From Mimachlamys varia (Eukaryota > Mollusca > Bivalvia > Pectinida > Pectinidae): 64,000 nt of DNA. Both the position numbers and the translations under genes were made by a program. The notes beneath the pieces were generated by a model. That model worked only from the letters and a program-made list of their open reading frames with translations, was not told the DNA's origin and ran no database searches. Location: positions 33,534,201-33,598,200 of the forward strand of contig OX392527.1 of NCBI GenBank assembly GCA_947623455.1, given 5' to 3'. Below are positions 26,041 through 38,032 of this stretch, one piece after another; positions within the stretch are counted from its first letter, which is position 1; every line of letters starts with the position of its first letter.

Positions 26041-26047
26041 TTTCCAG

Positions 26048-26200
26048 GTGGACCTCCCAGTGTTTTTCTACATAGATCCCGAGTTCCAGGATGACTCTTC
26101 CCTCGCAGACTGTAACAATGTGATTCTGTCCTACACGTTTTTCCAGGCCAAACCAGGACTTCACCTACCTCTGCCTGGCTTTCATTCTACCAAGTCTTGA
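26048..26200 (+). CDS. COX11: Cytochrome c oxidase assembly protein COX11, terminal coding exon
   Basis: COX11 is a copper chaperone anchored in the mitochondrial inner membrane that delivers copper to the CuB site of cytochrome c oxidase subunit 1. After the acceptor TTTCCAG the exon reads VDLPVFFYIDPEF, later ILSYTFFQAKPGLHLPLPGF, and stops at TGA 26198-26200: 50 codons in phase 0. These match the conserved C-terminal end of animal COX11 (VD-PVFFYIDPEF, LSYTFF-AK). The tail is a few residues longer than in vertebrates. The copper-binding Cys motif, the membrane segment and the presequence belong to earlier exons that I could not find in the window; they may lie upstream of base 1 or in introns I failed to read. 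The gene is therefore partial here, not shown to be broken. Confidence 0.9.
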   Translation: MDLPVFFYIDPEFQDDSSLADCNNVILSYTFFQAKPGLHLPLPGFHSTKS

Positions 26201-26566
26201 CCACTGTTCAATTCACTGCTCTCAGACGACTCAAGCTAGTCTCCACTTGACCTGATAAACTCTTGTGTTCTTGTGTTCTTTGAATAAGACTTTCCAGCAT
26301 CTAGTTGGACTCTTTAAACACACAATGATCAGGGTGCTGAATTGCTTTTGAAAACTGTGATTTTTTTAGAAAAAATATCTGCCAAAATGCATCATGGACT
26401 TCAAAAACATATTTTTCTATCTGGTACTGATGTATTGTAGGTACAAATTAAGGCACTTGTGTATTGCAACCTCTGAGAATTCTGAGTCCTGTCACATAGG
26501 TAAAACGAACGTTTCTCATTTCAGTTTGTCAGCTAATTAAGACAGGTTTCACTGTGTTATAATGTA

Positions 26567-26613
26567 AATAAACTTAGTCTATAAACTTTCTGTGATTTTG
26601 TAAATACAATAAA
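26567..26613 (+). promoter_or_regulatory. COX11 polyadenylation signals
   Basis: Two canonical AATAAA hexamers, at 26567-26572 and 26608-26613, follow the COX11 stop by about 370 and 410 bases with no intervening gene. A 3' UTR of roughly 400 bases is inferred. Confidence 0.6.
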
Positions 26614-26639
26614 TTATGAAAGAAAGGTTTGTTGTCTTG

Positions 26640-29622
26640 CTTGTTTCAAACTCCAAAATGTGAGATCCAAAAACTATACATTCACCTGTAGCCATATTAT
26701 TTGATATTTTGAAAGTTATATGAGAACTGAAATTTGAACTGATCACTCATTAAGCTAATCACCTTTTGAACAGCGGGGCCCTAATGTTGCAGTCCCTCTA
26801 CAGTTCAGAGACCGGCCCTAGGAGGTGAAACTTGTGTCCAATCAGTCCATATTGATACCTTTGGAACATTACACTCAGTGTCAATGTCTAAAGTCCTGGC
26901 AAATTGAAATAAAAAAAAAATGTGTTTTTTTTCCTGTGTTAGGAAAAGGTATTAGCAGAATAAAAACAATAGTCAAATATATGAGTGAACATTCAATAAA
27001 GCAAATGACTGATAAACCAAAAAAAAAACAGTTATAAAGCGTGGCCTCTCTGGAAACTAATTGTGTCAACAGAAAGTTATATCAAACAAGAGTTACAGAC
27101 AGCACAGAATTGAGAGCATCACTTCAGAAGAATAAAGTTTGAAGTCAAAGACTAAACCATACATGTAAGATGTTCCGGAAATACATAACAGTTAAAGTCA
27201 GTACAAGTCAGCTATCTAAAGGAAGTAGCTCTGTGTGACTTCCTGTAAACAGGAAGTTGGCCTGGGACAGATAGACGTACACTATCCCAAGGACCGGTAC
27301 ATAGGAATGTCCAACAGGACATATTGACATTGTAAGAAAAAAAAGCTGTATGGTTACTCAAGGACTGGGCAAAAGAAAAAAAAATCTTATAACCGTCCAA
27401 GATCAGATGTCAAAGTCTCTGTATAAAAAGACTGGGGTAGGCTCCCTATAACCTTTATACTGCTTTCTAGAATCGGGTCCAGAGATTGAGGTACTCTGAC
27501 ACAATAGTAAGAATGACTCTTCCCTGGATTACAGAAATGTATCAAAAAATGTCAAAAAAACAAAAGCAACAATAACGATGGGTTTCAGCATTTGTAACCT
27601 GTGTTCTCTCCCGTGTAAAGAATGACGTCATATATTGTTGTTCCTGTAACGTCGTTTTATTGATGCTTTCCATTGTTACATGGTGTAGTGTTACCCATTA
27701 CAATCCATACTACAATATACCTGTAGTCAACATTTGAGATGAGAATGCTGGCAAAGACATTGAAGTTAACGATAGCTTCTTTCTCAATCGTGAAATATCG
27801 TCACAAAGATTATGTTGTCGCTGACGATATCCATAAACATAGTTATGGGAATGGTTTAACTAGCCACTCAAATAGACTAGGTTGAGACTGTTCTCATAAT
27901 AACACCATACTCACTCATTATCAGCACTGAACTGACTTCTAGTTGGTGACAGCAGGGACGTATGTACACGTCCCTGGTGACAGCAGGGAAATTCCGAGGA
28001 GGAAAAACATGATCAAATATTGAGGTTATTTTATTTGATAAGCTATAATTAACGTTAGCTGTGCCCAAAGACAAAAAAAAAATGACAAAAAAAAGTTTTT
28101 AACGCCATTTGTGTAAAACACAAGTCACACCACGGACGTAGATCCGTGGTCACACTTACCACCCTGCCGTATAACGATCGCGCATGTTGGCACTATAAAA
28201 ATATTAATTTCTATTATATTTTTTGGCTGAGAATAGAAATTCTCATATATTTGACCCATAATATTCTTTTTATTTTCCTTTTGATCAATTTATAGCAGTA
28301 CATACCAGTACTACATAATACATTGTACCCTATATATAAACAATCAAACTTGTTGTTTTTTACTTCCTTTCTTTTTTTATGGTCTTTTTACGTCAGTTTT
28401 ACAGGGAACGCATGATTAGTGGGACAACAACGGTTTCTGTCATACAGATACGGAAATTATGTTCATCACAGACATAATGCTGTTTTATGTGACACGTTAA
28501 TACGACCTTGTCGTGACATTATGTCCATGTTGTGGTGCGCGTGAGTCACACGTGCGGTCACGGTATCAGAAGTGTTATAATTACAAGTTCAATAAACACA
28601 TATATTCGTATGAATCACCGGGGTTTGAAAAGTTCCTTCCTGATAGGACGGGATATTGAGTTATTACTGAGACTTAGTTTCCGGACAAGTGACGGAGATA
28701 TTGACAATCCTATTCCGAGTACTAAATAAAGTATTAACGAGGATGCGAGTTAACGAAAATATCTCGCGTACTGCCGACTTCTGTCCGAGGACAATTACAG
28801 ACACGGACAACACAAATGTGACGATTGCCATTGGCTAAGAATGACTCAAATCACGACATACATCGTACAGGAGAGAACCAACTCCAACAACACGAACGAC
28901 AAACAGGGACAGGCGAGGGGTGATGTGACTCACGTGACATTAGAATTAATTTTTATTTCTTGACAATCACATGTTCGATCACCGTCCGCAGGTGATTGTC
29001 TAATTACAACTAATCCAAAGGACCACGTAACAGATGTCGCCCATTGACGCTGTATTTATCAATTATTCATAACCTTACCCCTGGTGTTCATTATTTTGAA
29101 ATTAACTTTGAAGTTTTAAGTAGATGATGGGTATTTGCAAGTAAAGATTATTTGTGTGTTTACTACAGGAGTATGGACACGAAAAAGACGGTTGGATTCA
29201 ACAATAAAGTCTACCAAGATCTAAGATTTATGTCCAGGAAATTTGTTAAAATATGACTAGATGTTGTCCGAAGGATCTCCCTGGTTATTCTGCCGTTCCA
29301 TCTAAGATAAAGCACACTGTCGAAAAGCACGTGTATAAACAATAACGGCACAGTAAGGTGGTGGTAGCTGTTTTATTTTAGTTAGATAAAAGTCCTATCT
29401 TATCAGTGGAAACTAACAACGACCAGTCATTGATGGAGAGTAGCTGAGATTGGTTTCTGCACGTGCCACGTTGTTCATTTCACTTGTTTTGTCAATAAAC
29501 TAATCGAGCGCTTCCCATATCTCTTAGTTGGCGTATGTTTAGGTTCTATGAAAGACCATCAACAACAGACTCGCTGTTTGTGCGATAAAGTAATGTGTAT
29601 AGGAGAGTCGTGTTGGCTAAAA
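26640..29622. other. Gene-free intergenic region
   Basis: No supported exon. It contains short palindromes: GGGACGTATGTACACGTCCC near 27955-27974, sharing GGGACGTA with a palindrome at 54422-54445, and CCACGGACGTAGATCCGTGG near 28132. The open frames are short and unconvincing. Confidence 0.5.
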
Positions 29623-29778
29623 CCACAGGGACCTGAGAATTTGTTACAGCTAGTTTTTATGACCATTGAGGGGGCATTTTTATCAAAAATTGATCTTAAC
29701 CCCCCAAATGTGTAAAATAACTCTAATACCCTATTTTAGGTCCAAAACTAGCTGTAACAAGTTCTCAGGTCCCTGTGG
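29623..29778. mobile_element. Palindromic MITE, copy A, with 6-bp target duplication
   Basis: A 156-bp element with terminal inverted repeats of about 35 bp: CCACAGGGACCTGAGAATTT, then GTTACAGCTAGTTTT on the left, and the reverse complement on the right with one or two mismatches. CTAAAA immediately flanks both ends (29617-29622 and 29779-29784), a likely target-site duplication. Internal words GACCATTGAGGGGGCATTTT and CCCCCAAATGTGTAAAATAA recur in the copies at 54.84 kb and 38.73 kb. No coding capacity, so any transposase must act in trans. Confidence 0.85.
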
Positions 29779-29784
29779 CTAAAA

Positions 29785-32519
29785 CGTCAGTCGCTGACCG
29801 CACTAGTATACTACATATAATACTGTATCCATGGGTTGCCATATATATACATGTAATTAAGCCAATTAGAATTGTAGTGCAGTAGACAACACACCTCACG
29901 TGTAACTCCATTATCTCGACAAAGGTGGCGTGTTGTTAAGACAAGGTGTCCTGTTTGATGGAACCCCTTTATCTGGAATAAGGACAAGAATTCTGAGATC
30001 ATGCAGTATGTTGGGATGATTTGAAGCATTAGTTTTAAGTAAAAGTTCGTTAAGTTTCTGTACTCAATAATAGAAATAATCATATTCTTGACCCTTTGGA
30101 CCTTAACAGATTTTCTTCCGGGTCTGGTCCCCATCAATATCATTATGAATAAGCTGTGTTTAAACAAAGAAAACATCACATTGGTAGTGTAAAGTGCAGT
30201 GTACATACACACCTAGAGGTCTCCTGACAGCTGGGCCTGCAGTAACATCCACTTCAAGTAGACAGCACAGCGAAGTATAATTCGCATTGAAAATCTCTTC
30301 TTACGGTACTTTTAATAATAAATGAAACCGATTTACCTTTTATAAAATCCACGAAGCTTTATACGTAGAAATGCGTATTGGTCTTATTATCATCATCAGT
30401 ACAAAGACAGATCAAAATATTCCAACATCTGAATTTCCTTTTTAGTTTGTTCTAAAATCTGCGTCAGTTTAAGTATTCGAATGTCTATATGATATCGTAT
30501 TTCTAAATATAAGATCCGTTTTAAACTTATTTCGAATGCGAGTTTAAAGAAAAACTTAAATGTTGACAAATGTATGTTCTAAAGCGAAATGTTTTAACTT
30601 GCATTGTAGAACTACGTAGAACTTTAGATGTAGCCTAAATCAGATTGAGAACGATTTTAAAAGTCAATGAACGACATAATCTCGTGGCTTTGTTTAGTTG
30701 TTTGTTTAACTGAACGTCCTTGAATCAGCTAAGGACCAGATAAGACGACACTCCAGAAAATAAAAAGAAAAAAGTTCAGAAATACAAGTCCTATGTGAGC
30801 TTGGATCATGCAGGCCACCAGTACGCCTCCTCTCACGTTAACGTTGGGTTTGAGATACATGTAGCATGAAACCATTCACTCGGTGCTGAGGTACCTAACC
30901 CGGTCGCTTTGTCTACAAGGTTTCGAATTTAAAACAAACTAAAATTTCATCTTCACATACCACAAATGTATTAACTATTTTCAGGTGCATTGCACTTTGG
31001 TCTATGAGTGACATTTCGACGATTTAAGTGGTATACCGACTTCGTCAGGACAATTGCTTATAATCAGCTGTTGGCATTTAATTAAGAACTACAGAGCTGC
31101 AATGACGACCTCGTTACACGTAGACTGATATTTCTGTGGAAGTTTACCTCGGAGGTGCTGGGGAGGCTGGAGAGGTGCTGTGTGAGGCAGCACCAGTGCT
31201 CGGCAAGGTGTATCGATTTTGTTACGTCAGGCCGGTGCCGTGACACGACGCGCGCGTGTATTGATCTTAAACATCTTTACGCCATACAAGTTGGGTAATC
31301 TGTTCGCTGAAAACAGCTCAGCAATTCTTAACTCAGACATGTGTTATACCAACGACTGTTCATTGGTTAATTAGTAAGAAAGATTGGGTTGTCGTGGAAT
31401 CATTTCGTAATGTGCTGATGTATCCGTAACCTATAGTGCTTTGTCTTTGCGATTAGTTAAAAGCCGGACGAATCAGCAACATTCTTATAGATTATACTGG
31501 AGCCATTCCACGCCAACAGTAGTCAGGCCTGTATGTCTGACATACTTCTGGTATTACCTTGGGCACCTAGGGTGTCTTGTCGGATGGTAGACCTTCTCTG
31601 GTCTAGGTTTGTTAGTTAAAGCATCCCGAGTACAATTTACAACACCAAAGGGGCGAAAAATGAGAATGGCGAAAGTTATGGTATCGACGCCCTTTTTTTT
31701 AAAACTCATAAGCCTTTCTGTGCATCTGAATATGTCTTAGATTCAATAATAGAAAAAAAATAACATCGCTAACATCGTAAATACTTTCACTGCAGGTTGG
31801 CGGATGTTTGACCAAATAATTTCCTTATAAATTTATTTCTACATTTTGTTATCGTTCATTATCTATATATTGTGCCCTATTCAGGGTCTGGCGTAGTGCC
31901 GATTAACTGTTATATGCGCGGCATTATACTTGTTTAATGTCCAGTATGTTTATTGTTGGTATCAGTGATATCTTCACGTTATGTTTTAACTTGTTACTTA
32001 ACTAATCAGCAATCTAATTGCTGGAAGTTGTTTGATGGTTAAAGAGTTGCAAGTGTAAAAGGTGGTATGGGGTTTCCTCTGCTAATTGACAGGTGTGCGG
32101 TCGTTAAGGAGTCCTGTGATACCAAAGAGAAGGTGCTTATCACCAAACGATGTAACATTGTCGGACTAGGATATTATAGTTCTCCAATCAATATTATCTT
32201 GAAGAAATATATTACCAAATTTTGAAGTGGATGTTTCATACCTACCACGGCGATACTCTTGGAATTTAGTGGTACGCCCTCGAATTTTCGGCTTCTAATT
32301 TCGGTCTTTGGGCGGATATCCCAATATATACATCTGTATAAAAATTCCTGTCGTGAGTCTCTACCTCTGTATACATTTTGGATTCCTACCTTTTGAACCC
32401 TAGCATCACTGAAGAGTCCTAGGAGGACGAAACAGCTGTATGATGCAGTTTAATTCATTTTTTTCGGCATACTGAATCTATTACTAAATTTAAGAGGTGC
32501 AGCATATGTGTGTGTTACG
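29785..32519. other. Gene-free intergenic region
   Basis: A 133-codon minus-strand open frame (30212-29811) has no recognisable domain and an AT-driven composition; I do not call it a gene. No exon, RNA gene or element was recognised. Confidence 0.5.
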
Positions 32520-33835
32520 TGATCACATAGATGTTCCTGTCGTGAGTCTCTGTCTCTTTATAGATGTTCCTGTCGTGAGTCTCTACCTCTGTATAGATGT
32601 TCCTGTCGGGAGTCTCTGCCTCTGTATAGATGTTCCTGTCGTGAGTCTCTACCTCTGTATAGATGTTCCTGTCGGGAGTCTCTACCTCTGTATAGATGTT
32701 CCTGTCGTGAGTCTCTGTCTCTTTATAGATGTTCCTGTCGTGAGTCTCTACCTCTGTATAGATGTTCCTGTCGGGAGTCTCTACCTCTGTATAGATGTTC
32801 CTGTCGTGAATATCTGTTTCTGTATAGATGTTCCTGTCGTGAATCTCTGTCTCTATATAGATGTTCCTGTCGTGAGTCTCTACCTCTGTATCGTTGTTCC
32901 TGTCGTGAGTCTCTGTCTCTGTATCGATGTTCCTGTCGTGAGTCTCTGCCTCTGTATAGATGTTCCTGTCGTGAGTCTCTGCCTCTGTATCGATGTTCAT
33001 GTCATGAGTATCGGCCTGTGTATAAATGTTCCTGTCGTGAGTCTCTGCCTCTGTATGAATGTTCCTGTCGTGAGTCTCTGCCTATGTATATATGTTCCTG
33101 TCGCGAGTCTCTGCCTCTGTATAAATGTTCCTGTCGTGAGTCTCTGCCTCTGTATAGATGTTCCTGTCGCGAGTCTCTGCCGCTGTATAGATGTTCCTGT
33201 CCTGGGTCTCTGCCTCTGACTAGATGTTCCTGTCGCGAGTCTCTACCTCTGTATAGATGTTCCTGTCGTGAGTCTCTGCTGCTGTATAAATGTTCCTGTC
33301 GTGAGTCTCTGCCTCTGTATGTATGTTCCTGTCGTGAGTCTCTACCTCTGTATAGATGTTCCTGTCGTGGGTCTCTGCCTCTGTATGGATGTTCCTGTCG
33401 TGAGTCATTGCCGCTGTATAGATGTTCCTGTCGTGAGTCTCTACCTCTGTATCGATGTTCCTGTCGTGAGTCTCTGTCTCTGTATAGATGTTCCTGTCGT
33501 GAGTCTCTGCCTCTGTATCGATGTTCCAGTCGTGAGTCTCTGCTGCTGTTTAGATGTTCCTGTCATTAGTCTCTGCCTCTGTATAGATGTTCCTGTCGTG
33601 AGTCTCTGCTGCTGTTTAGATGTTCCTGTCGTGAGTCTCTGCCGCTGTTTAGATGTTCCTGTCATTAGTCTCTGCCTCTGTATAGATGTTCCTGTCGTGA
33701 GTCTCTGCCTCTGTATGGATGATCCTGTCGGGAGTCTCTGTCTCTATATAAATGTTCCTGTCATTAGTCTCTGACTCTGTATAGATGTTCCTGTCGTGAG
33801 TATCTGCCACTATATCGATGTTCCTGTCGCGACTT
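32520..33835. repeat. Minisatellite, 33-bp unit
   Basis: About 40 copies of a 33-bp unit: GATGTTCCTGTCGTGAGTCT, then CTGCCTCTGTATA. Frequent variants are GTCGGGAG, GTCGCGAG and GTCATTAG, and TATAGATG versus TATCGATG. The period is exactly 11 codons, so overlapping open frames of up to 240 codons appear on both strands. The predicted peptides are pure 11-residue repeats and no splice sites frame them, so I treat them as non-coding. Confidence 0.95.
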
Positions 33836-34127
33836 ACCTATAACTGCAGGTCGGGGATAAAAAGGGAGCACACCTGGTGCTACCCATTACATCGCCAGGT
33901 ATCGTGAGAGGCGACAAGCGTGGCCTATAGGCCTAATGTGGGACATAGAAGTGACCAAAATATATCTAACTGCACTCGTTGCAACATTAAGGATCTTCAT
34001 CTTTCTATTATCACTTCTATCTACCTCTTATTTATTTCTACTTCTATCTATAGCTTTATGTGGCAAGTCTTACCTCACTAGCGTTCAGTATTTAGGGTAA
34101 TGCCAATAGCTGGTTCACACATCAGTA

Positions 34128-35228
34128 TAGTGTGACGAGCGGAATGGTGTACTGGGTGACTTTGACATGGTATTTCAGCGGAATAGAGTACCGGTTGACT
34201 TTGACATGGTATTTCAGCGGAATGGTGTACCGGTTGATTTTGGCATGGTATTTCAGCGGAATGGTGTACTGGGTGACTTTGACACGGTATTTCAGCGGAA
34301 TGATGTACTGGGTGACTTTGGCATGGTATTTCAGCGGAATGGTGTACTGGGTGACTTTGACATGGTATTTCAGCGGAATGGTATACTGGGTGACTTTGAC
34401 ATGGTATTTCAGCGGAATAGTGTACTGGGTGACTTTGACATGGTATTTCAGCGGAATGGTGTACTGGGTGACTTTGACATGGTATTTCAGCGGAATGGTG
34501 TACTGGGTGGTAACTTTGACATGGTATTTCAGCGGAATGGTGTACTGGGTGTCTTTGGCATGGTATTTCAGCGGAATGGTGTACTGGCTGACTTTGACAT
34601 GGTATTTCAGCGGAATGGTGTACTGGGTGACTTTAACATGGTATTTCAGCGGAATGGTGTACTGGGTGACTTTGGCATGGTATTTCAGCGGAATGGTGTA
34701 CAGGGTGACTTTGACATGGTATTTTAGCGGAATGGTTTACTGAGTGACTTTGGCGTGGTATTTCAGCGGAATGGTGTACCGGGTGACTTTGGCATGGTTT
34801 TTCAGCGGAATGGTGTACTGGGTAACTTTGACATGGTATTTCAGCGGAATGGTGTACTGGCTGACTTTGGCATGGTATTTCAGCGGAATGTTGTACTTGG
34901 TGACTTTGACATGGTATTTCAGCGGAATGGTGTACAGGGTGACTTTGACATGGTATTTCAGCGGAATGGTGTACTGAGTGACTTTAACATGGTATTTCAG
35001 CGGAATGGTGTACCGGGTGACTTTGGCATGGTTTTTCAGCGGAATGGTATACTGGGTGACTTTGACATGGTATTTCAACGGAATGGTGTACTGGGTGACT
35101 TTAACATGGTATTTTAGCGGAATGGTATACTGGGTGACTTTGACATGGTATTTCAACGGAATGGTGTACTGGGTGACTTTTACATGGTATTTCAGCGGAA
35201 TGGTGTACTGGGTGACTTTCGCATGGTA
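34128..35228. repeat. Minisatellite, 39-bp unit
   Basis: About 28 copies of a 39-bp unit: GTGTACTGGGTGACTTTGAC, then ATGGTATTTCAGCGGAATG. Variants include TTTGGCATGG for TTTGACATGG and ATACTGG for GTACTGG. The period is 13 codons, giving open frames of up to 203 codons in several frames; these are artefacts by the same argument as the neighbouring array, 300 bp to the left. Confidence 0.95.
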
Positions 35229-37767
35229 TCACTCTAAACTCGACATCAGATTTGTATTTTTTAAAAAAAGCTAATGCATAAAATACATACCCTGTCTCCA
35301 AAACACACTCTCACACACGCACCCTTGTACAACACACATGTACGTACATTTGTATGTCATTAAATGTTAGGGCGTTGGATGTGATAAAACCAAACAAAAC
35401 CGATTTGCCTGTCACGACCTAGGCACGTTTCACCGATGTGTTTATCGGAAAGCAATTCTGACGTCATCAATCATCAACACACAGTTTAATGAGAATAACA
35501 CAGTTCTATCTTTTCGTTTATTTCACACAATCATGCTATAGTCCGAAAGAGATTAAAGGATTTATTTTCCCCCATAAATCGATAATGTGTATTTTATTGG
35601 ATTGTTTTCTATTTCCGTTTTTCGTATCTTTCAGTTGTCTATGATAAGAAAAATATAAAACGGATGTAATTTTACCATTTTGTGTTATAGTGACCGGAGA
35701 TGGATGACGTCTTCAGACCCGATCTGTCTCTCTGATCATCCGTCGCGGCTCATTGGTACAATCTATATAATGGACGAGTTGGGAAAATCCGGGAAATGAA
35801 GATATATCACATAGGAATTATTACATCGCCTCCCGTCCGTCTGTCGTATAGTCCTTATCGACTACGCAATCATCTTCTGACCACAGCGAGGCTGAAGACC
35901 TCGAGCGGCGCCGCAGATCTTCCACCAAACCAATGGATATATGAAGAAAAAACTGAACTACCTTAGTATGATACCGACATAGGAGTTGTGGTGTGCTATA
36001 CGGAAAGAATATTTGATTTTGCGATGAAAAAAAAATAAACAAGACACAAATTATCAGCATAAAGTCATTAAAGTTACATCCGACAACCTAAAATTCAAGC
36101 TTCAAGTTTCAATCAACAAGTTTTAAGTTCATAATGACATAATCCCCCCCCCCCCCCCCCCAATTTTAATTCTTTTCAGCTTTAGTGTTACACCTTACAT
36201 CAGAATTATGAAGGAAGCTTAAAACAAATAACACCTAAAAAGGAAAGCATTTATGAATTGGTCCCAACACTTTAAAAATGATAAAAAAATCAGGGTTCTT
36301 ATACATGTACCAGATATTGCTTTCCCACAGTCTATAGCTTCACAGCCAATGTCATCTTTAAGTCAGTTTTTGCTTCCTCCATCACCCGTAGGCTTCACCT
36401 TTTAGGCAATTACTTTGCAACAATGAGGAGTCCTAAAGGAGAAAACAGCGATTGGTGCAATTTAATTAATTGTTTGGCTCGACTATCGTTATATAACTAA
36501 TAGGGGAGCACTTCTTCTGTATGTCTTTCGTACAATCATTTTTCAGCTCGCTGGGATACAGCCGGTGCTGCCATTTTAACGCTTGCATATAGTATTTAAC
36601 GCTTCCAAACCACGTACTGGTTTACAGCGGAGTAGACTGAAACAAGTGGAGTACACCAAGATACAACAAAGTTCCCATAACTCGGAATGATCTCCAAGCT
36701 CACCTTCATTTCATATCACAAAATGATGGAATATCTCCAACGTATGATAACCAGCAGAAGGCCCAAATTAGCGTCCCTCCTTAGTAATTGAAAACCATCA
36801 AAACTGACATGATGGCTGTCACTTTTAATTGAGGTTTTCTGTTGAATTTAGTTTGTAATTTTTGTGTTAAAAACAAGTCGGAGCATCTCATATATTCGAT
36901 TATGTAATCAACACGGTAACATAAGACCAGCTAACCATACAGCTAACGTGTCGTGTTATCATAGGAACTGACGATGTAAACTTCTAGAGGGTCTCAGTAT
37001 TGACTTGTATCCGGAACGGAATGGATCTACTTCTAAAGTGTCGGCGACTCGAGGACACTCCCGCAGCTCCTTAAGATGCCGTGGCTCGTGAAACCAGTGC
37101 ATCCGTCCGGTATGCATCATTTGCTCTTGAGACGGCCAAGCAGCAATCTCCAAAATTTTGATCAAAACGCCACAAATTCGATAAATGTGCATGCATTAGC
37201 CACACAGCAAACGTAGCTTGCAGATCACTGACACAATTGGCAAATGGTGACTGTGGCGGAGGCTGGACTCGGCACTCGAGATAAGTACGCCGTATTACGA
37301 CCTCTTAATACAAGTGTCACTTGAGAATATTGAAAGTGGCCATTCTTATATCTATTATATAGGTCAATAGTCTACAATGTATCCGTCTATAAGAGCTGAG
37401 AAGATATGTCCGTTTTTCCACTACAGCGAGAAAAGGGAAGTCTGTCCTCATTGTCAACAAAAAATATATCATCCCTTCGACAGGATTAATATACAATACG
37501 ATATCCCTGGGTCCGTTTTACATTTTAAGACTTGGTACTTGTTTGCGCTTTATTTAAGCATTGAACTGTTACCAGATGCAGTATCCAGTCGATATGAATA
37601 CAATTTGGGTGACAGATAAATAGAATGTCGCCCGTTACTGTATACATCTGGTAATAGTTCAATATTTATATTTACATTACGGATATTTTCAAAATATTCC
37701 CGTATCTATTTCTTCGGGATCTAGTCGTTAAACATTCTAACTTTTTCCGTGTGTGTTTCTTCACTTG
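35229..37767. other. Intergenic region without a supported gene
   Basis: It includes a C homopolymer at about 36147-36162. Two minus-strand open frames have a less AT-driven composition than their surroundings: 36060-35821, ending with an Arg/Ser- then Asp-rich stretch (EDLRRRSRSSASLWSEDD), and 37192-36959 (includes HTGRMHWFHEPRHLKELREC). I could not place them in a family or find convincing splice sites. Confidence 0.4.
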
Positions 37768-38032
37768 AAGAGCCTGATTTAAATCAACGTCATCTGAGCT
37801 ATTGACTCAAAGCAATTGTACATGTTATCTGAGGCGGAGTGCAAAGCGTTGGCGTAGCGTATTCCAATATGGCGCCAGACATGACGTCATTATAGCCTGA
37901 TTAAAATCAGTGTCATTTAAGAGATTGATTCAAAGTCATTATACATGCTATCTGAGGCGGAATGCAAACTTTGCATTCCGCTTCAGATAACATGTATAAT
38001 GGCGTTGAATCAATCTCTTAAATGACAAAGCT
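37768..38032. repeat. Direct plus inverted copies of a palindrome-forming repeat
   Basis: A unit beginning AGCCTGATTTAAATCA and ending ATCTGAGGCGGARTGCAAA occurs twice in direct orientation (about 37768-37845 and 37893-37970), then once inverted. The second and inverted copies meet with almost no spacer, making a hairpin at 37911-38027: TGTCATTTAAGAGATTGATT on the left, its reverse complement on the right, and GCGGAATGCAAACTTTGCATTCCGC-like symmetry at the centre (about 37969). A second small inverted repeat, AATTGTAGTATA/TATACTACAAATT, follows at 38099-38131. Probably a MITE array. Confidence 0.85.

Noticed and set aside
32497..35274. Overlapping open frames of up to 240 codons
   Set aside because: Products of 33-bp and 39-bp tandem units in several frames at once; no unique sequence or splice context.
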